From Flavobacterium galactosidilyticum (lineage in GTDB: Bacteria; Bacteroidota; Bacteroidia; Flavobacteriales; Flavobacteriaceae): a stretch of DNA of 64,000 nucleotides. The DNA is taken from NCBI RefSeq assembly GCF_020911945.1, contig NZ_CP087135.1, positions 2,220,001 through 2,284,000 of the forward strand, in the 5' to 3' direction. This document shows positions 1-8,827 of this stretch, piece by piece (position 1 is the first letter of the stretch; every line of letters begins with the position of its first letter). The notes below the pieces were generated by a model. The model did no database searches. It was given only the letters and a program-made list of their open reading frames with translations, and was not told where the DNA came from. A program made the position numbers and the translations under genes.

Positions 1-1209
1 TTAGTTAGGAAATGAAATTTTCCCCATTGAAACAGATGGAATACCTTTTCGGATTCCGAAATCAGAGGTACCGCCGGAAACGGTTTCGTTTGCTAAAATT
101 GCAAATAAAATCGCTTCTTTAGCATCACCTGAAATTCCTAAAGTATCAGTTGTGGAAAATTGACAAGGAAGTAATTCCTTCAGCCATTCTACTAGTAGCG
201 GATTGTGCGCTCCGCCACCCGACATGTAAATGGTGAAATTTTCAACAGTATATATTGTGTTTGTTATTGCTGTATGTATAGCTTCTGCAATGGTTTCAGC
301 ACTAAATCGTGTTAATGTTGCTAATAAATCGGGAATCGAAATGTTTTGTGTATTGCTTACTGCTCGTGCTTTTGTAACGTACTCGACACTAAAAAGTTCT
401 GGTCCCGTAGTTTTTGGAAATGGCTTTGCAAAAAAAACATCTGATTTTAAAATTGTCAAAAGTGCTTTATTGACAGTACCTTTTTTAGCAATTTCTGCAT
501 CTTTATCATATGATTTATCTGGAAAATAAAGTTTTGTAAAAGCATCGATTAAGGTATTTCCAGTTCCCGTATCAGTAACAAAAACTTCTTCGGGATTGCT
601 ACTTGCTGGTAAATAAGTAAAATTTGAAATTCCTCCCATATTCAGCATAATTCGATTGTCTCCTTTTTTTGAAAACAGAAAATAATCACCATAAACTGCC
701 AAAGGAGCACCTTCGCCACCTGCAGCAACATGTTTTTGCCTGAAATCAGAAAGTGTGATTATTCCTGTTTTTACCGCTATGTGATCGCCATCTCCAATTT
801 GTAAAGTAGCATTTGGAAACTTTTCTTGCTGGTGTAAAATCTTGGGTGCATGAAAAACAGTTTGCCCGTGTGATGCTATTAAGTCGACTTTTTCTGGAGA
901 AATATCCCAACGCGTGAGACATTCTAGAATCATATCAGCATGTAAAGCTCCAATCCATTCATTTAACAGAACTAGTTTTTGAAAATCGATGGTTTGTTTT
1001 GCAAAAACAGATCTAATTTCTAATTTTATATCATCTGAGTAGTCAACAGTATTAAATTGCATCAAATTCACTTTCGTTTCTTCGCCAGAACCTGATATTT
1101 CGCATAAAGCCACATCTAAGCCATCTAATGAAGTTCCAGACATCAAACCAATAATGGTTCGCGTTGGTTTTTGAGCAATTTTATAAAGAGATTCTAGATT
1201 TGAATTCAT
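1..1209 (-). CDS. anmK: Anhydro-N-acetylmuramic acid kinase AnmK
   Basis: Cytoplasmic kinase that opens the 1,6-anhydro ring of anhMurNAc and phosphorylates it to MurNAc-6P, the substrate of MurQ. The 402-residue product starts with the family signature GLMSGTSLDG at residues 21-30. It also has ASHGQT near 113, GGISN near 193, DTGTGN at 213 (the position of the family's catalytic aspartate) and SGGGAHN in the C-terminal half. E. coli AnmK is about 370 residues, so this is a full-length copy with a short N-terminal extension. The stop codon is the first three bases of the window, so the gene is complete but anything after it is unseen. It is the last gene seen of the minus-strand murQ/nagZ run, 171 nt below nagZ. 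Confidence 0.95.
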   Translation of the reverse strand: MNSNLESLYKIAQKPTRTIIGLMSGTSLDGLDVALCEISGSGEETKVNLMQFNTVDYSDDIKLEIRSVFAKQTIDFQKLVLLNEWIGALHADMILECLTRWDISPEKVDLIASHGQTVFHAPKILHQQEKFPNATLQIGDGDHIAVKTGIITLSDFRQKHVAAGGEGAPLAVYGDYFLFSKKGDNRIMLNMGGISNFTYLPASSNPEEVFVTDTGTGNTLIDAFTKLYFPDKSYDKDAEIAKKGTVNKALLTILKSDVFFAKPFPKTTGPELFSVEYVTKARAVSNTQNISIPDLLATLTRFSAETIAEAIHTAITNTIYTVENFTIYMSGGGAHNPLLVEWLKELLPCQFSTTDTLGISGDAKEAILFAILANETVSGGTSDFGIRKGIPSVSMGKISFPN

Positions 1210-1380
1210 GATTCCAGATGTAAGTAATGAAATTAAGGACTGTTTTTAACTATCTAAGAAATTTAAGAACATCTGCATTTTTGCTTTACCGTTTTCTTAA
1301 ATGATTAAATATGACAAGTCGTAAAGTTAAAAGTTTTAATTGTTTTAAATAAGATTATGTAATTTAACTCAGTTAGAATT

Positions 1381-4380
1381 CTATTTTATAATCGCATCTT
1401 GGATTATTTTCTGAATATCTTCTCTAATTTTCTCTTTGGCTAATTTATTTCCTGCCGTTGTAACTTCTGGATAGGTTCTGTTTGAGAGAAAAATATAGAC
1501 AATTTCAGTTTCAGGATCTACCCAAGCAATGTCACCCGTAAAACCGGTATGACCAAAACTAGACTCAGAGACACATCCACAAGTTGGACCATCTTTTCCT
1601 ACTCTTTTATCAAAACCTAAACCTCTTTGTACGCCTTCAGCGGCGTAGTACGAGGTATTAAAAGCATTGAATGTTTGTTCAGAAAAATAACGTTTGTTGC
1701 CGTAATTTCCTTTTTGCAAAAATAATTGCATCATTTTAGCCACATCCATCGCATTCGAAAAAATTCCGGCGTGTCCCGCAACTCCGCCTTCCATTGCTGC
1801 TGCCATATCATGTACATATCCTTGCACGACCTGGTGACGGAAATAATTATCCACTTCTGATGGTGCAATATTATTTTTATCAAACTTTGTTAATGGATTA
1901 TATAGCGTATTGTTCATCCCAAGCGAGCTATAAAAATTTTTCTGACTCAGAATTTCTAAAGGTTGTTTTGTCTTTCTTTCTAAGTATTCTTTTAGAATAA
2001 TAAAGGTAAAATCACTGTATTTGTATTCCTTTTTTAAGGACAATGGACTTTCAGCTATAAGTTTCATAATGGTGTCATGATAATCATTTCTAAGGTAAAG
2101 ATCATCCGCCACTTTAGTTGAAAATTGTTCATTTGGAACTTTCCGATAATACTTTTCCATAGGTGAGTTATCACTATTTAACGTTGCTTTATAAAATGGA
2201 ATCCAAGCTTGAAGACCAGCATAATGGGTTAGTAAATCCTTGAAACTGATATTCTCTTTGTTTGTGTTTGCAAAAAGAGGCACCATTTTTTTTAATTTAG
2301 TATCTAAATTAACTTTCTTTTTATCATACAATTGCAGCACATTTGGCAGTGTTGAAATCATTTTCGATAAAGATGCAACATCGTATAAATCTGAATTGGT
2401 AACCTTTTTTGAATTATCATACGTAAGATGGCCATAGGATTTTTGGAAAATCACATTTCCTTTTCTAGCTACTAAAACTTGCATTCCGGGAGTCATTTTG
2501 CCATCAATTGCTTTTTGAGCAATGCTATCAATTTTAGATAAAATCTGTGGATTCATGTCTTCATTTTCAGGAGCTGTAAAACCCAAACGATTCAATTTTT
2601 CTATTGATAAACCATAGTTTACTGGAAAAGAATTATTTATAGAAACTGGTAGTTTTCCTTTGGCCTCGACCGCACCAAAAAGTAATTCTGCAGAAACAAT
2701 CTGACTTACATCTGAGTTTTGGTAGGAAACCACTAATCCTTCCATATCATCAAAATTTGTAATAGGAAGTAAGGAATATGGTTTTGTAAAAACATCTAGA
2801 ATCACTTTGTTGTGTTTTGCAATTTCTTGTAACCAAAGCATTTCTGTTTCTTTGAAATCTTGCTTGGCCCAAGTTTTATTCTCTTTGTGGAAACCAATGA
2901 TAACGGTATCGTATTTTTTTAATTCAGTATTTAAGCTATCAATATTAGTATGCGAAACTTCGGTTATTTCAGTATATTTTTTTAATGTTGATACAAAAAC
3001 ACTGTTTACAGCATCGCCTAATTTTACGTAAGCTATTTTTTGACTTAAATCTTTAATAGGTACGATATCCTTCTTATTTTTCAAAACGGTAATCGCATTT
3101 CCGTACAGTTTATAGCTTAAAGCTTCATTCTGAGAAGGATTTATGTCAGAAATTAGGTTAGCCATTTCAACAGGTTTGTACGAATTTAATCCCGATTTGA
3201 ATTTATAATGCAATATTTTTTTTACCGAATGAGCCAAACGTTCTTCAGTAATAACTCCTTCGCTGTAAGAAGCTTCTAATTTTGTCATGGCAACGGGAAC
3301 ATTTTCGGGGCAAAGCAAAATATCATTTCCTGCAAGAAGTACCGCTAGCTCAAGATCACCAGGACCTTTGAAGTTACTAGCTCCTTTCATCGCTAAACCA
3401 TCGGTAATAATCAAACCATCAAAACCCAACTGATTTTGAAGTACGTTCGTCACTACATTATACGAAGCAGAGGAAGGATAATTTTCTTTAGTCTCTAAAC
3501 TTGGAATATTAAGGTGACCAACCATAACAGAAACTAAACCTTCATCAAACATTCTTTTATAAGGATACAATTCGATGTTATCAATGCGTTCTTTTGAGAA
3601 ATTAACTAATGGCAGCGTGTAATGAGAATCAGCAGAAGTATCGCCATGACCAGGGAAATGTTTACCGGTGCTAAAAACTCCTTGCCCTTGGACTCCTTTC
3701 ATTAAAGCAATGGCTTTATTGCTGACATTAGTTTTGCTTTCGCCAAAAGAACGATTCCCAATAATAGGATTTTTAGGATTGGTATTAATATCCAATACAG
3801 GTGCAAAATTGAAATGGATTCCCATTCGTTTTGATTCAAGTCCCATTTGTCTACCCACTTTTTCAATTAAATCTAAATCTTGGATCGCTCCTAATGTCAT
3901 ATTCCAAGGGAAAACGTAAGTAGAATCTAATCTCATGCTCACACCCCATTCGGCATCAAGTCCAATAAATAAAGGCACTTGTGCTTTAGCTTGATATTCA
4001 TTTGTCAATTTAGCTTGACGAACTGGTCCACCTTGAAAGAAGATAACGCCCCCCACTTTATAATCTGTAATCAACGCTTTAATCTGATTTTCGTGAATAG
4101 AATCTTTATTCGAATAGGCTGGAACCATAAACAATTGTCCTAATTTTTCGCGAACGGTCATTTTGCTATAGATGCTATCTACCCAATGAGTTTCAGCATC
4201 AGAATCTTTGAAGAATTTTTTTCTTTCTGATTTATTTAATGCCGTATAAATTGCATTATCTTCTATAAAGGAGTCCTTTTTTATGTTCGCAGCCGTACTT
4301 GATTTTTTAGTAGTAGCACAATTGGTAATTAAGAATAGAAATGCTGTGTAAAAGCTAATCTTTATTAAGAAATTTTTCAT
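1381..4380 (-). CDS. nagZ: NagZ-AmiE fusion lipoprotein: GH3 beta-N-acetylglucosaminidase plus serine hydrolase
   Basis: A 999-residue two-enzyme protein. The N-terminus is a lipoprotein signal with lipobox ITNC (Cys21), so it should be membrane-anchored in the periplasm or on the surface. Residues about 70-400 are a GH3 domain with the NagZ Asp-His dyad loop KHFPGHGDTSADSH at 240-253 and nucleophile Asp327 in ITDGLAM. Residues about 400-590 look like a GH3 C-terminal domain. Residues about 610-990 are a beta-lactamase/AmiE-type domain with SxxK at Ser670-Lys673, YSD at 788-790 and HTG at 944-946. In Bacillus subtilis NagZ and the amidase AmiE are separate neighbours of NamZ and MurQ. Here they are one chain, so it probably removes GlcNAc and the stem peptide from muropeptides. 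The substrate order is inference. Confidence 0.93.
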   Translation of the reverse strand: MKNFLIKISFYTAFLFLITNCATTKKSSTAANIKKDSFIEDNAIYTALNKSERKKFFKDSDAETHWVDSIYSKMTVREKLGQLFMVPAYSNKDSIHENQIKALITDYKVGGVIFFQGGPVRQAKLTNEYQAKAQVPLFIGLDAEWGVSMRLDSTYVFPWNMTLGAIQDLDLIEKVGRQMGLESKRMGIHFNFAPVLDINTNPKNPIIGNRSFGESKTNVSNKAIALMKGVQGQGVFSTGKHFPGHGDTSADSHYTLPLVNFSKERIDNIELYPYKRMFDEGLVSVMVGHLNIPSLETKENYPSSASYNVVTNVLQNQLGFDGLIITDGLAMKGASNFKGPGDLELAVLLAGNDILLCPENVPVAMTKLEASYSEGVITEERLAHSVKKILHYKFKSGLNSYKPVEMANLISDINPSQNEALSYKLYGNAITVLKNKKDIVPIKDLSQKIAYVKLGDAVNSVFVSTLKKYTEITEVSHTNIDSLNTELKKYDTVIIGFHKENKTWAKQDFKETEMLWLQEIAKHNKVILDVFTKPYSLLPITNFDDMEGLVVSYQNSDVSQIVSAELLFGAVEAKGKLPVSINNSFPVNYGLSIEKLNRLGFTAPENEDMNPQILSKIDSIAQKAIDGKMTPGMQVLVARKGNVIFQKSYGHLTYDNSKKVTNSDLYDVASLSKMISTLPNVLQLYDKKKVNLDTKLKKMVPLFANTNKENISFKDLLTHYAGLQAWIPFYKATLNSDNSPMEKYYRKVPNEQFSTKVADDLYLRNDYHDTIMKLIAESPLSLKKEYKYSDFTFIILKEYLERKTKQPLEILSQKNFYSSLGMNNTLYNPLTKFDKNNIAPSEVDNYFRHQVVQGYVHDMAAAMEGGVAGHAGIFSNAMDVAKMMQLFLQKGNYGNKRYFSEQTFNAFNTSYYAAEGVQRGLGFDKRVGKDGPTCGCVSESSFGHTGFTGDIAWVDPETEIVYIFLSNRTYPEVTTAGNKLAKEKIREDIQKIIQDAIIK

Positions 4381-4467
4381 TTACTTTATTTTAAGTGAAG
4401 TGCATACCTGTCTCTTATTAGAGCGGTACACAATAATTTAATCTAATTGTGTAAGATTTTTATGGGA

Positions 4468-5976
4468 CTAAAAACTTATTCTTTCCGTGCTGCGCGAACT
4501 GGTTATCAATAAACCGAGATAAGTCAACAATCCGTTGAGAACTATTAATTCATTGTCAAATACATATCCAGAAAATAAGGTTCTGGAATACTCATTTATT
4601 AAGTAGGTAAATAGGGGAGACAGTAAGCAAATAAAGGGAACTAATTTGTCATTGACATTCCTGTTTTTTTGGAATAAACCAAAAGCATATAATCCTAATA
4701 ATGGCCCATAAGTATAAGAGGCAACTCTAAAAATCATTCCAACAACAGAACTATCGTTAATAGAATTAAAAATAAGTATTACTAAGAAAATTAATGCTGA
4801 AAAACTAATGTGTACAAAATGCCTAGTAAGAACAGTATTTTTCTTAAGTTGATTTTCGGCTTTATCCATACCTAAAAAATCGACGCAAAAAGAAGTTGTC
4901 AATGCAGTCAAAGCCGAATCAGTAGTAGCGAAAGTAGCTGCAATAATCCCTAGTAAAAACACGATAGCTGGAATTATAGAGAGATGATTTAGGGCTATTT
5001 CTGGAAAAAGTAAATCAGTTCTTGGTTTGCCTGTAATTAAATCTGTAGGCACTGCAATTCCGTTTTTGTTTGCATAAATGTAAAGTAATGCACCTACACT
5101 CAAGAAAAATATATTGATAACTACAAAGATTCCTGTGAAAGTAAACATGTTTTTTTGGGCTTCGCCAATGTTTTTACAACTCAAGTTTTTCTGCATTAAA
5201 TCTTGGTCAAGACCTGTCATTGCGATCGTGACAAACATTCCGCCTAAAATTTGTTTCACAAAATGGAATTTGCTTCCTAAGAAATCATCAAAGAAAAATA
5301 TTTTAGAATAATTACTATTTTTCACCTCTTCAAATGCACCAATAGCACTCAAATCCATACTATCACAGATGAAATAAATTGTTAAGAAAACGGAACTCAC
5401 TAAGAAAAACGTTTGTAACGTATCTGTTATAATGATGGTTTTTAGTCCACCTCTATAAGTATAAGAAAATATAAGTAACAAAGAGATCAAAACGGTCATC
5501 GCAAACGGAATTCCATAAAAATCAAAAACATAGCGTTGCAAAACAATAACTACTAAATAAAGTCGGAAAGCAGAACTTATTGTCCTACTAATTAAGAATA
5601 TAGAAGCTGCAGTTTTATAGCTGTAAAACCCCATTCTCTGCTCAATATAGCTGTAAATTGAGGTCAAATTCATTCTGTAATACAGCGGTAATAATAATTT
5701 TGTAATTATTATAAAACCAATGGCATTTCCTATGATAAACTGAAAATACTTGAATTGTTCACCACCAGCTGCACCAACTTCTCCAGGAACTGAAATGAAA
5801 GTCACGCCAGAAAGAGCAGTTCCTATCATCCCGAACGCCACTAAATACCATTTTGAATTTTTATTGGCAGTAAAAAATGCTGCGTTTCCATCATCTTTCC
5901 GACTCACTCGGTGTGAGATATAAAATAATACTCCGAAGTAAACGATGATAAGGATGAGGATTGCGCTTGGTGTCAT
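4468..5976 (-). CDS. SSS-family sodium:solute symporter, candidate amino-sugar importer
   Basis: A 502-residue inner-membrane protein with about 13 hydrophobic segments and no signal peptide. It is typical in length and layout of the sodium:solute symporter family (LeuT fold). The stretch GTALSGVTFISVPG (TM2 region) and FATTDSALTALTTSF (TM8-9 region, usual Na+ site area) fit the family. It lies 40 nt below murQ and 87 nt above nagZ on the same strand, so it is very likely co-transcribed with them. No AmpG- or MurP-like importer is visible in the window, so this is the best candidate for bringing MurNAc, anhMurNAc or GlcNAc-anhMurNAc into the cytoplasm. The family call is solid. The substrate is inferred only from the neighbours. 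Confidence 0.88.
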   Translation of the reverse strand: MTPSAILILIIVYFGVLFYISHRVSRKDDGNAAFFTANKNSKWYLVAFGMIGTALSGVTFISVPGEVGAAGGEQFKYFQFIIGNAIGFIIITKLLLPLYYRMNLTSIYSYIEQRMGFYSYKTAASIFLISRTISSAFRLYLVVIVLQRYVFDFYGIPFAMTVLISLLLIFSYTYRGGLKTIIITDTLQTFFLVSSVFLTIYFICDSMDLSAIGAFEEVKNSNYSKIFFFDDFLGSKFHFVKQILGGMFVTIAMTGLDQDLMQKNLSCKNIGEAQKNMFTFTGIFVVINIFFLSVGALLYIYANKNGIAVPTDLITGKPRTDLLFPEIALNHLSIIPAIVFLLGIIAATFATTDSALTALTTSFCVDFLGMDKAENQLKKNTVLTRHFVHISFSALIFLVILIFNSINDSSVVGMIFRVASYTYGPLLGLYAFGLFQKNRNVNDKLVPFICLLSPLFTYLINEYSRTLFSGYVFDNELIVLNGLLTYLGLLITSSRSTERISF

Positions 5977-6016
5977 TCTATGTGGTTATTGTTTGGTTAG
6001 TATATAGTTGTTTAAA

Positions 6017-6844
6017 TTAATGCTCTAAATTTTTATTTTCAGCTAATAAAACAGCTCTTACGCTTTTGTGTTTATTCAGCAATTCAGCCGCTAATTTTTC
6101 ATCGATTTTTAGTTCTTCAACAATCATTTCTACACCTCTTTGCACGAGTTTTTTATTTGATAACTGCATGTCAATCATTTTGTTTCCATACACTTTTCCT
6201 AGTTTAATCATCACCGAAGTAGAGATCATATTTAAAACTAATTTTTGTGAGGTTCCCGCTTTCATACGCGTGCTTCCTGTAAGAAACTCGGGACCTACAA
6301 CAATTTCGATAGGAAAATCAGCTTCTTGTGAGATTAAGCTATTGCTATTACAAGAAATACTTCCGGTGTTAATATTGTTTTCACGAGCCATTTTTAAACC
6401 TCCAATTACATAAGGTGTATTTCCCGATGCTGCAATACCAATTACGAAATCGGCACTTGTGATATTGTGTTTTTTCAAATCTTCCCAAGCTTGATTAAAG
6501 TCGTCTTCAGCGTTTTCAACCGCTTTTCTAATCGCATAATCACCGCCAGCAATAATTCCGATTACTAAGTCATGAGGTACGCCAAAAGTAGGAGGGCATT
6601 CTGAGGCATCTAAAATTCCAATTCTTCCAGAAGTTCCAGCACCTATATAAAACAAGCGACCACCATGTTGCATTTTTACAACAATAGCATCTACTAGTTT
6701 TTCAATATTCGGAATTTGTTTTTTTATTACGCTCGAGACTTTCTTATCCTCAGCATTGATTCCCATGAGTATTTCTTCAGTACTCATTTTTTCTAGATTA
6801 GCGTAAAGCGATTCTTTTTCGGTATCAGGATTATTTTTAGCCAT
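6017..6844 (-). CDS. murQ: N-acetylmuramic acid 6-phosphate etherase MurQ
   Basis: Cytoplasmic SIS-domain lyase that cleaves the lactyl ether of MurNAc-6P to give GlcNAc-6P and D-lactate. The 275-residue protein carries GAGTSGR at 68-74, then LDASECPPTFG with Glu82, and AVENAEDD with Glu113. These match the two active-site glutamates of E. coli MurQ (83 and 114). STRMKAGTSQK near 191-201 is the C-terminal signature. It is slightly short against the ~300-residue E. coli protein, mainly at the C-terminus, with no sign of damage. It sits 53 nt below namZ and 40 nt above the symporter. This gene fixes the pathway identity of the whole cluster. Confidence 0.97.
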   Translation of the reverse strand: MAKNNPDTEKESLYANLEKMSTEEILMGINAEDKKVSSVIKKQIPNIEKLVDAIVVKMQHGGRLFYIGAGTSGRIGILDASECPPTFGVPHDLVIGIIAGGDYAIRKAVENAEDDFNQAWEDLKKHNITSADFVIGIAASGNTPYVIGGLKMARENNINTGSISCNSNSLISQEADFPIEIVVGPEFLTGSTRMKAGTSQKLVLNMISTSVMIKLGKVYGNKMIDMQLSNKKLVQRGVEMIVEELKIDEKLAAELLNKHKSVRAVLLAENKNLEH

Positions 6845-6897
6845 TTTTTTAATATTTAAAAGTGAAAGAACTTTAATTAATAGCAGTGCTACTAAAT

Positions 6898-8103
6898 TTA
6901 ATAAATTAGATATTTGGTTCGCATTTTTTTAAATGCAGTCAAATCTTTCTGCCAACTTTGTCTTATTTTATTTTCCGAAACTCCGTTTTCAATTTGCTGT
7001 TGTAATTTTTTTGTTCCAGCTAGTTTTGTAAAAAAGGCATTGAAAAATTTAGTTTTATCAGTTGTATTTTGATAGGCTTTTATTACCCATTTTAGTTCTA
7101 ATTGAGTAAGTTTTGGGTACGATGTTAGATCTTCACCAAAGCATTCTTTTCCATTATGCATGGGATCTTTTGCACCAAAATTTGGTTTTGGAGTAAAACT
7201 AAAATCAAAACTTTTTTTTGCTAAAGAAGGAGAGCCATAAATTTGAAATTGTTTTTCAGTTCCGCGACCTACACTTACATTAGTGCCTTCAAAAAGACAC
7301 AAACTAGCATAAAGATTTATAGATTGGTCGTTGGGTAAGTTGGGTGATGGTTTTACAAGTAAGCTATATTGCATTTTGCGGTTATAATTAATACAAGGAA
7401 TCACAGTTAGTTTGCATTGTGCTGCATTTTTTAACCATTTTTGACCATTAATCATTTGACCATATTCGCCAATTGTCATTCCGTGGAGCAATGGAATAGG
7501 GTGCATGCCTACAAAGCTGGTAAATTCTTTTTCTAAAAGTGGTCCATCTGCAATGCTACCATTTGGATTTGGTCGGTCCAAGATTATAAGTGGAATTCCA
7601 TTTTCAGCACAAGCTTCCATAACATAATGTAAAGAAGATATATAGGTGTAAAAACGCGCGCCAACATCTTGCAAATCGAATACCATTACATCAAGGTTCG
7701 CTAATTGTGCTGGTTTGGGTTTTTTATTATCTCCGTAAAGTGAAATAATGGATAATCCAGTTTTTGGATCTTTTCCGTCAACCACATGTTCGCCTGCATC
7801 TGCAGTTCCTCTAAAGCCATGTTCAGGAGCAAATATGGTTTGAATAGCTATTTTTTTCTCCAAAAGGAAATCGACTAAATGAGTATTGTCAGACAAGATT
7901 CCAGTTTGATTCGTAACGATTCCAACTTTTTTGTCTTTTAATAAAGGAAGATATTTTTGGTAATTATCGGCTCCGGTTATGATTTCTGTTGTATTATTTT
8001 TGAAAACATATTGATTATTATTTAGCTGCAATGAACTAGAATAAGTTGGAATGTGTGCCGTAAATAGTAATATAAAAGCGACTTTAGATATTAGTTTTGT
8101 CAT
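6898..8103 (-). CDS. namZ: Exo-beta-N-acetylmuramidase NamZ (DUF1343, GH171)
   Basis: Secreted glycosidase of the DUF1343 family, for which the founding member is B. subtilis NamZ (YbbC), releasing MurNAc from the non-reducing end of peptidoglycan fragments. The 401-residue product begins with a signal peptide (hydrophobic to about residue 24, then SSS). Family motifs are GIVTNQTGI near 60, FAPEHGFRGTADAGEH near 90, MVFDLQDVGARFYTYISS near 140, LDRPNP near 176, HGMTIGEYGQM near 206 and PSPNLP near 253. Length is typical. As in B. subtilis it neighbours nagZ, amiE and murQ, which supports the substrate assignment. It is the first intact gene of this run. The start at 8103 precedes a clean signal peptide. 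Confidence 0.92.
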   Translation of the reverse strand: MTKLISKVAFILLFTAHIPTYSSSLQLNNNQYVFKNNTTEIITGADNYQKYLPLLKDKKVGIVTNQTGILSDNTHLVDFLLEKKIAIQTIFAPEHGFRGTADAGEHVVDGKDPKTGLSIISLYGDNKKPKPAQLANLDVMVFDLQDVGARFYTYISSLHYVMEACAENGIPLIILDRPNPNGSIADGPLLEKEFTSFVGMHPIPLLHGMTIGEYGQMINGQKWLKNAAQCKLTVIPCINYNRKMQYSLLVKPSPNLPNDQSINLYASLCLFEGTNVSVGRGTEKQFQIYGSPSLAKKSFDFSFTPKPNFGAKDPMHNGKECFGEDLTSYPKLTQLELKWVIKAYQNTTDKTKFFNAFFTKLAGTKKLQQQIENGVSENKIRQSWQKDLTAFKKMRTKYLIY

Positions 8104-8248
8104 TGTAAATTCTTGTTTATTAATTCGAAAAAAATTAGATGGTGTTTATAATTCAGTATTTATCATCTTCCTGTTTCCAAATAAAGTTATTATCACTAGT
8201 TGTAAATTGAACTCAAACCTAAAACAACCTTTCGCAAAGAAAGATATT

Positions 8249-8667
8249 TTAATTTTTAATTATTTTAAAACTTTCACTTATTCCATTTTCAAAACTAACT
8301 TTTACAAAAGGACTCCACAATGGAGCAGGTGCTACTCCTTGCATACCCGCAAGCCATTCTGACCATGGTTCAATGGATGATTTATAGAGTACGGCACTTT
8401 TTCTATACGAACTTGAAAAAATACACTATTATATCCGTTTGTTTTCAAATTATCAGTCATTGAAATTAATTCTGTTTATTGTGCAGTAGGCGTTGCCAAG
8501 CGGTTTGCGCACCAATTTAAATTGTAAACAGAGTCTACAAAAACGCCGCGTAGATCTCTTTTAGTATTGGTTTTACTAAATTCCACGTTTAGTGCGAATA
8601 GAGCGCGGTTTGTAATTGAGCTTACAAATAATAGTGCTGTTAATGAAAGTTTTATAATTTTTTTCAT
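8249..8667 (-). pseudogene. Broken GHL10-family (DUF187/DigH-like) hydrolase gene, N-terminal remnant
   Basis: The remnant starts with a signal peptide, then reads KRDLRGVFVDSVYNLNW. An in-frame TAA follows at 8476-8478. Beyond it the same frame continues TELISMTDNLKTNGYN, SVFFQVR. A shift of about one base follows, then LYKSSIEPWSEWLAG and MQGVAPAP. These blocks align in order with the intact paralogue at 21360-22847 (KRDMRAAWISTVDNIDW; RILDNLRSYNLNTVVFQIR; YYKSSKEPASHWITG; TQGVAPG). After GVAPAPLW the match ends. The frame closes with SPFVKVSFENGISESFKI and a stop at 8249, unlike GHL10, so most of the catalytic domain has been deleted. It lies at the head of the namZ run, where a peptidoglycan glycan hydrolase would fit. 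Confidence 0.8.
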
Positions 8668-8773
8668 ATTTCAAAATCTAAATAGTTTTAAAAAAAAATC
8701 ATACAATATCATGTACCACTAAATATCAACCCCAAAAAACCTGTTAATTATTGAATAAAATAAAGTGCTTTGA

Positions 8774-8809
8774 AAAAAACCACTTTAAAAAGTATAAAGT
8801 GGTTTTTTT
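8774..8809 (-). terminator. Rho-independent terminator after the SusCD-DUF4397 operon
   Basis: A perfect 14-bp hairpin: AAAAAACCACTTTA at 8774-8787 pairs with TAAAGTGGTTTTTT at 8795-8808 over a 7-nt loop. It has A/T tracts on both sides, so it could work in both directions. It lies 19 nt below the DUF4397 stop and so ends the minus-strand susCD transcript before the pseudogene and namZ. Confidence 0.85.
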
Positions 8810-8827
8810 AAATTGGAGCAAAATTGT

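Noticed and set aside
230-529. Plus-strand open frame of 99 codons inside anmK
   Set aside because: It lies wholly opposite a clear AnmK coding sequence and has no protein-family pattern. Shadow frame.
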